A stretch of 25,336 bases of DNA from JBCCFW01 sp039029535. GTDB lineage: Bacteria; Acidobacteriota; JBCCFW01. The stretch is taken from assembly GCA_039029535.1 (NCBI GenBank), contig JBCCFW010000105.1, positions 1-25,336 on the forward strand. Direction: 5' to 3'. Under the pieces are notes generated by a model. That model was not told the origin of the DNA. It did not search any database and saw only the letters and a program-made list of their open reading frames with translations. Shown here piece after piece: positions 23,694-25,336 of this stretch; the stretch's first letter is position 1, and each line of letters opens with the position of its first letter. A program made the position numbers and the translations under genes.

Positions 23694-23713
23694 GTCGTGC
23701 CGTGGGGCACGAC
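23694..23713. promoter_or_regulatory. Candidate operator in the Crp/Fnr-cytochrome c intergenic region
   Basis: GTCGTGCC (23694-23701), GTGG, GGCACGAC (23706-23713): a perfect 8-bp inverted repeat with a 4-bp centre. Its size and symmetry suit a Crp/Fnr dimer, and it lies upstream of both divergent genes. It does not match the TTGAT-N4-ATCAA or TGTGA-N6-TCACA consensus. Confidence 0.45.
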
Positions 23714-23801
23714 GGGGATCGGGATCGGAAGTCAAGGTTTCCACGTGGTGAAGTTGCTCGGCACCGCATGGAGACGACGACGCGTGGCCTACTTGAGAGT
23801 C

Positions 23802-24263
23802 GTGAGTAAGATGTTCTTTCTTCTGTGTGCGCTCGGTACCGGCGCCTTGTTGATGGCGGCGACCCGCCTGCACGACCGGCCGGCCGAGCACTTGCGCGAT
23901 GCTCCGCGCAGCGTCGACTGGGAGTCCCACCTGCTCCCGCGGCTGCTGCCGAAGTCGGCGGACACCGCTCAGGCCTACCTGACCAACTGTGCTCCTTGTC
24001 ACGGAGCTGCCGGAGAGGGGAAGGTCGGTCCGAGCTTCCTCGACGGTGCCTGGCGTCACGGCGACGACCCGGTGGCCCTGCGCGAGGTGGTGAGGCACGG
24101 CATCGAAGGCACGGGCATGCCGCCCTGGACGGACCTGCTGGGCCCGGGAGAGATCACCGCGCTCACCGAGCACGTCTGGGCGCTGGCCGAGCGGCCTCAT
24201 GACGACGACTCCGAACGGCGAGACAGCCAGTCCGTGAGCTCGCTCAGCCCTTCGCAGACCTGA
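23802..24263 (+). CDS. Small c-type cytochrome, exported
   Basis: 153 residues if translated from GTG 23802 (MSKMFFLLCALGTGALLMAA as signal peptide or anchor). GTG 23745, preceded by AAGG, is an alternative giving a longer basic N-region; ATG 23811 would lack any positive charge. A single heme-c site CAPCH (63-67) and the probable distal ligand M106 in GTGMPPW define a class I monoheme cytochrome of the kind paired with terminal oxidases or dehydrogenases. The frame runs 67 nt into the 3' end of the opposing CarH-like gene; the last 20 or so residues (DDDSERRDSQSVSSLSPS) look like a nonfunctional tail. Expected location is the periplasm or its membrane face. Confidence 0.85.
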   Translation: MSKMFFLLCALGTGALLMAATRLHDRPAEHLRDAPRSVDWESHLLPRLLPKSADTAQAYLTNCAPCHGAAGEGKVGPSFLDGAWRHGDDPVALREVVRHGIEGTGMPPWTDLLGPGEITALTEHVWALAERPHDDDSERRDSQSVSSLSPSQT

Positions 24264-25120
24264 ATGGAGCTGGAGCTCAGCTCGTCGCGGAGCTCGTCGG
24301 CCAGCGGCCCACCGCAGAGGAGCTCGACCTCGTCGTCGAGCTCCTCGCGCAGGACGTGGACGTCACCGAGCGCTTGCTCGCGTGCTTCGGCGAGCTTGAG
24401 GGAGACGGCGACGGCTCTCGCACCCAGGCGCTCGGCGGCTCGCGCCAGCTCTTCGGGAGGCAGGTCGGCACCGAGGTACCAGGTGCGCCAGCCGTGCATC
24501 GCCATGGTCAAGGCGGCGGTGAGCGCGCCGAGCTCGTGGTGCTGACCCGGCAGGGTTCCCACCACGACGCCCGGCGAGTCCGGGCGAGACGGCTGCCGGC
24601 GGATGAGGTCTTCGAGGAGCCGTCGCACTTCGAGTGAGGCGAGATGTTCCTGGGCCGGACCCAGGAGACCGCGATGCCAGCAACGACCGACCTCGATCAT
24701 CAAGGGCTCGATGACCTCGGTGAGGACTCGGGGGGCCCCGTGGCGGCTCGTCAGGCTCTCGAGGCACGCGGTGAGCCCGTCGCGATCCATCGTCTCGACG
24801 GCTTGCAGGGCTTCCTCGAAGCCGCGTCGCAAGGGGGCCGGCGTGCTCGCGACGTCCTCCCGACGCAAGCCTTGGAGCTGGTCGAGCGTGAGAGCCGCCA
24901 GTGAGCCGATGCGATGCCCGCTCCGCGTGAGCTCAGCCAGGAGGCTCAGTCGCGTGACATCCTCCTGCGAGTAGAGGCGGTGACCGCCCTCGGTGCGGAT
25001 CGGGCTCACCACCTGATGACGACGCTCCCAGACCCGGAGCACGTGTGGGCTGAGCCCGGTGCGCTGGGTGACGACCTGCATCGAGTGTCGTGGTGTCGAG
25101 GGAGAGGCGGTTGTCGACAT
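24197..25120 (-). CDS. carH: CarH/LitR-type MerR regulator with B12-binding photoreceptor domain
   Basis: 307 residues from ATG 25120. A MerR winged helix is at about 13-78 (MQVVTQRTGLSPHVLRVWER, TEGGHRLYSQEDV). It is followed by a four-helix cap and a cobalamin-binding Rossmann domain. The cap holds W148-x9-E158-H159 (WHRGLLGPAQEH), the diagnostic motif of adenosylcobalamin photoreceptors. HHELG (194-198) provides the candidate lower-axial histidine H195 in H-x-x-G, although the usual acidic residue is Q193. CarH represses in the dark as a B12-bound tetramer and releases DNA on light exposure, usually controlling carotenoid or photolyase genes. No such gene is inside the window; one may begin just past the right edge. 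The 3' end overlaps the convergent cytochrome gene. The frame is open to 25324, but that extension lacks family sequence. Confidence 0.88.
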   Translation of the reverse strand: MSTTASPSTPRHSMQVVTQRTGLSPHVLRVWERRHQVVSPIRTEGGHRLYSQEDVTRLSLLAELTRSGHRIGSLAALTLDQLQGLRREDVASTPAPLRRGFEEALQAVETMDRDGLTACLESLTSRHGAPRVLTEVIEPLMIEVGRCWHRGLLGPAQEHLASLEVRRLLEDLIRRQPSRPDSPGVVVGTLPGQHHELGALTAALTMAMHGWRTWYLGADLPPEELARAAERLGARAVAVSLKLAEAREQALGDVHVLREELDDEVELLCGGPLADELRDELSSSSIQVCEGLSELTDWLSRRSESSS

Positions 25121-25128
25121 CGCGTCTA

Positions 25129-25168
25129 GTTTTAGCCGCCAGGCGTCGGGGCTGCAACTCCATTGCAG
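25129..25168 (-). promoter_or_regulatory. Candidate carH promoter with overlapping dyad
   Basis: On the minus strand TTGCAG (25157-25152), a 17-bp spacer and TAAAAC (25134-25129) form a weak promoter 8 nt before the ATG, so the mRNA would be nearly leaderless. The -35 is one arm of a perfect dyad CTGCAA-CTCCA-TTGCAG (25152-25168), a likely autorepression site. A second dyad, AACTCC...GGAGTT, overlaps it. Confidence 0.4.
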
Positions 25169-25248
25169 GGAGTTCAATCGGCCTGAATCTCCCGATATTG
25201 TTGAATTCGGCCACCAGGGCGTGGGAGCCTGCTGTTCTGAGCTGTCGA

Positions 25249-25254
25249 TATAAT
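25249..25254 (+). promoter_or_regulatory. Perfect TATAAT -10 box reading out of the window
   Basis: TATAAT at 25249-25254 on the plus strand. No good -35 lies 16-19 bp upstream, which is common for activator- or repressor-controlled promoters. An ATG at 25313 (MTPQSRIR...) could begin the divergent gene, but only eight codons are visible and no strong ribosome-binding site precedes it. Confidence 0.4.
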
Positions 25255-25336
25255 GTCTAGTTCGTGCGTCGGCTCTCTGTCGAGACTGCCTACCCAGTAG
25301 AGAATCCCGGCCATGACTCCCCAAAGCCGCATCCGC

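Overview
The window is a high-GC bacterial chromosomal segment carrying 16 protein genes. I see no rRNA, tRNA, CRISPR array, insertion sequence or phage gene. Gene style points to a free-living, complex-lifestyle bacterium of the Myxococcota / Acidobacteriota / related deep-branching kind: Hanks-type kinase signalling, Kelch plus thrombospondin type-3 secreted proteins, a Pmp-like beta-helix exoprotein, a vitamin-B12 photoreceptor and strong G/C third-position bias. The sequence alone does not settle the phylum.

Layout. (1) 3-362: the 3' end of an NTF2/SnoaL-like gene. (2) 502-3911: a two-gene Septu-like anti-phage module, an ATPase (PtuA-like) and an HNH nuclease (PtuB-like) with overlapping stop/start. 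The ATPase carries an extra N-terminal domain that aligns with the neighbouring PtuB but has lost most zinc and catalytic residues. (3) 3925-6448, minus: M3-family oligoendopeptidase followed by an aldo/keto reductase. (4) 6750-13631, plus: an exported block of a Kelch/TSP3/FnIII-like protein, a large Pmp-like parallel beta-helix protein and a small exported helical protein. The last two look less G/C-biased than their flanks. (5) 13632-19558, minus: a two-gene signalling operon. The first product has a large unknown N-terminus (perhaps a degenerate tubulin-like fold), an Ig-like domain and a P-loop ATPase. The second fuses a P-loop ATPase to a Ser/Thr kinase. (6) 19683-21587, minus: a VKOR-DsbA-DsbA disulfide-bond fusion whose last thioredoxin domain lacks its cysteines. 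(7) 21832-25120: an RRM RNA-binding protein, a hotdog thioesterase, a Crp/Fnr regulator divergent from a cytochrome c, and a CarH-type MerR/B12 photoreceptor near the right edge.

How they work together. The best candidate for an under-described system is the Septu-like pair with its fused pseudo-PtuB domain. Second is the ATPase/ATPase-kinase operon, which has the look of a signal-sensing or conflict system. The Crp/Fnr-cytochrome c pair and the CarH gene each have dyad symmetry in the promoter region, suggesting local regulation. Several gene ends carry strong hairpins without a U-tract.
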